Shown: piece after piece, positions 9,496-9,918 of the stretch
Layout: each line of letters starts with the position of its first letter
How positions within the stretch are numbered: position 1 is the first letter of the stretch
Position numbers and translations under genes: made by a program
Assembly: GCA_964384675.1 (NCBI GenBank)
Contig: CAYLNK010000258.1
Span: 1-9,918, forward strand
DNA length: 9,918 bases
Direction: 5' to 3'
DNA from: CAYLNK01 sp964384675
Lineage (GTDB): Bacteria > Acidobacteriota > Thermoanaerobaculia > UBA5066
The notes under the pieces: model-generated
What the model was told of the DNA's origin: nothing
The model's database searches: none
The model's input: only the letters and a program-made list of their open reading frames with translations

Positions 9496-9918
9496 ATGCG
9501 CCTCTCCGCCGTCCTCGTCACCTACCGTTCCGCCGCCCTCGCCCTCCGGGCGATCGAGAGCCTGCGCCACGCCTCGCCGGAGCCGGTCGAGGTGATCGCC
9601 GTCGTCAACTCCGGGGACGCCGCCGAGGCCGAGGCCCTCGCGCCCGCGGCGGAGCGTGTCCTCCTCTCGGAACGGAACCTCGGCTTCGCGGGCGGCCTGA
9701 ACCGCGGTATCGCCGCCGCGTCGGGGGATGTCCTCCTCCTCGGGAACCCGGACCTCGTCTTCGGGCCCGGGTCGATCGCGCCGCTCGTGGAGCTCGCCGC
9801 CTCCGGCAAGGTGATGGCCGGTCCGGTCTTCTTCTGGGACGACTCCCGGACGATCCTGCTGCCGCCCGCCGAGGAGCCCCGCCCGGCGGTCCTCGCGCGG
9901 CGCGCGCTCGCCGGCGCG
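9496..9918 (+). CDS. Family 2 glycosyltransferase (N-terminal part, cut by window end)
   Basis: 141 codons from ATG 9496 remain open to the last base of the window. The protein begins MRLSAVLVTYRSAALALRAI, the nucleotide-sugar-binding start of a GT-A fold. VIAVVNSGD and then RNLGFAGGLNRGIAAASGDVLLLGNPDLVF follow (residues about 60-89). The NLGFAGG-N-G and NPD signatures are those of WbbL/rhamnosyltransferase-like GT2 enzymes, in which NPD takes the place of the DxD metal motif. Such enzymes add a sugar to a polysaccharide or glycolipid on the cytoplasmic side of the membrane. The donor and acceptor cannot be told. The start has no Shine-Dalgarno and lies 25 bp from the divergent acetyltransferase start; the pair may mark the edge of a polysaccharide cluster continuing to the right. 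Confidence 0.85.
   Translation, partial: MRLSAVLVTYRSAALALRAIESLRHASPEPVEVIAVVNSGDAAEAEALAPAAERVLLSERNLGFAGGLNRGIAAASGDVLLLGNPDLVFGPGSIAPLVELAASGKVMAGPVFFWDDSRTILLPPAEEPRPAVLARRALAGA

Overview
This is a very GC-rich bacterial window, densely coding, with eight genes and no gene-free stretch longer than about 55 bp. High GC, a long Reg_prop hybrid histidine kinase with its own signal peptide, an outer-membrane barrel ending in Phe, a lipoprotein, and a MetX-family serine-acyltransferase-like enzyme point to a Gram-negative, probably environmental organism. Acidobacteriota would fit, but that is an inference from gene style, not a demonstrated assignment.

Layout. Left part (1-6733, minus strand): four co-directional genes, read right to left. 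First is a giant periplasmic-sensing hybrid histidine kinase (3092-6733). Next come an outer-membrane beta-barrel protein (1687-3039), a lipoprotein of the oligopeptide-binding type (155-about 1666), and the signal-peptide end of an unidentified exported protein (1-108, cut by the window edge). Gaps are 52, about 20 and 46 bp. A good promoter candidate overlaps the kinase stop codon, so the last three genes may also be transcribed separately from the kinase. All four products are predicted to be exported or membrane-anchored, which suggests an envelope sensing/uptake theme. No permease or ATPase is present.

Middle part (6787-8495, plus strand): a two-gene, translationally coupled operon. It encodes a cysteine dioxygenase with a complete active site and a MetX-family acyltransferase that resembles serine O-succinyltransferase. 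One enzyme activates serine for cysteine synthesis and the other oxidises cysteine to cysteine sulfinate.

Right part (8502-9918): a GNAT-type acetyltransferase on the minus strand ends 6 bp from the end of the MetX-like gene. A family 2 glycosyltransferase starts divergently from it and runs off the window. These two look like the edge of a surface-polysaccharide locus.

The most interesting points are these. The lipoprotein gene has no ATG/GTG/TTG start and seems to begin at ACG, or the base is a sequencing error. The thiol dioxygenase is coupled to a serine-activating enzyme. An 11-of-13 sequence match is shared by the two short divergent intergenic regions, whose genes lack Shine-Dalgarno sequences. 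The hybrid kinase has fourteen propeller repeats but no DNA-binding output.
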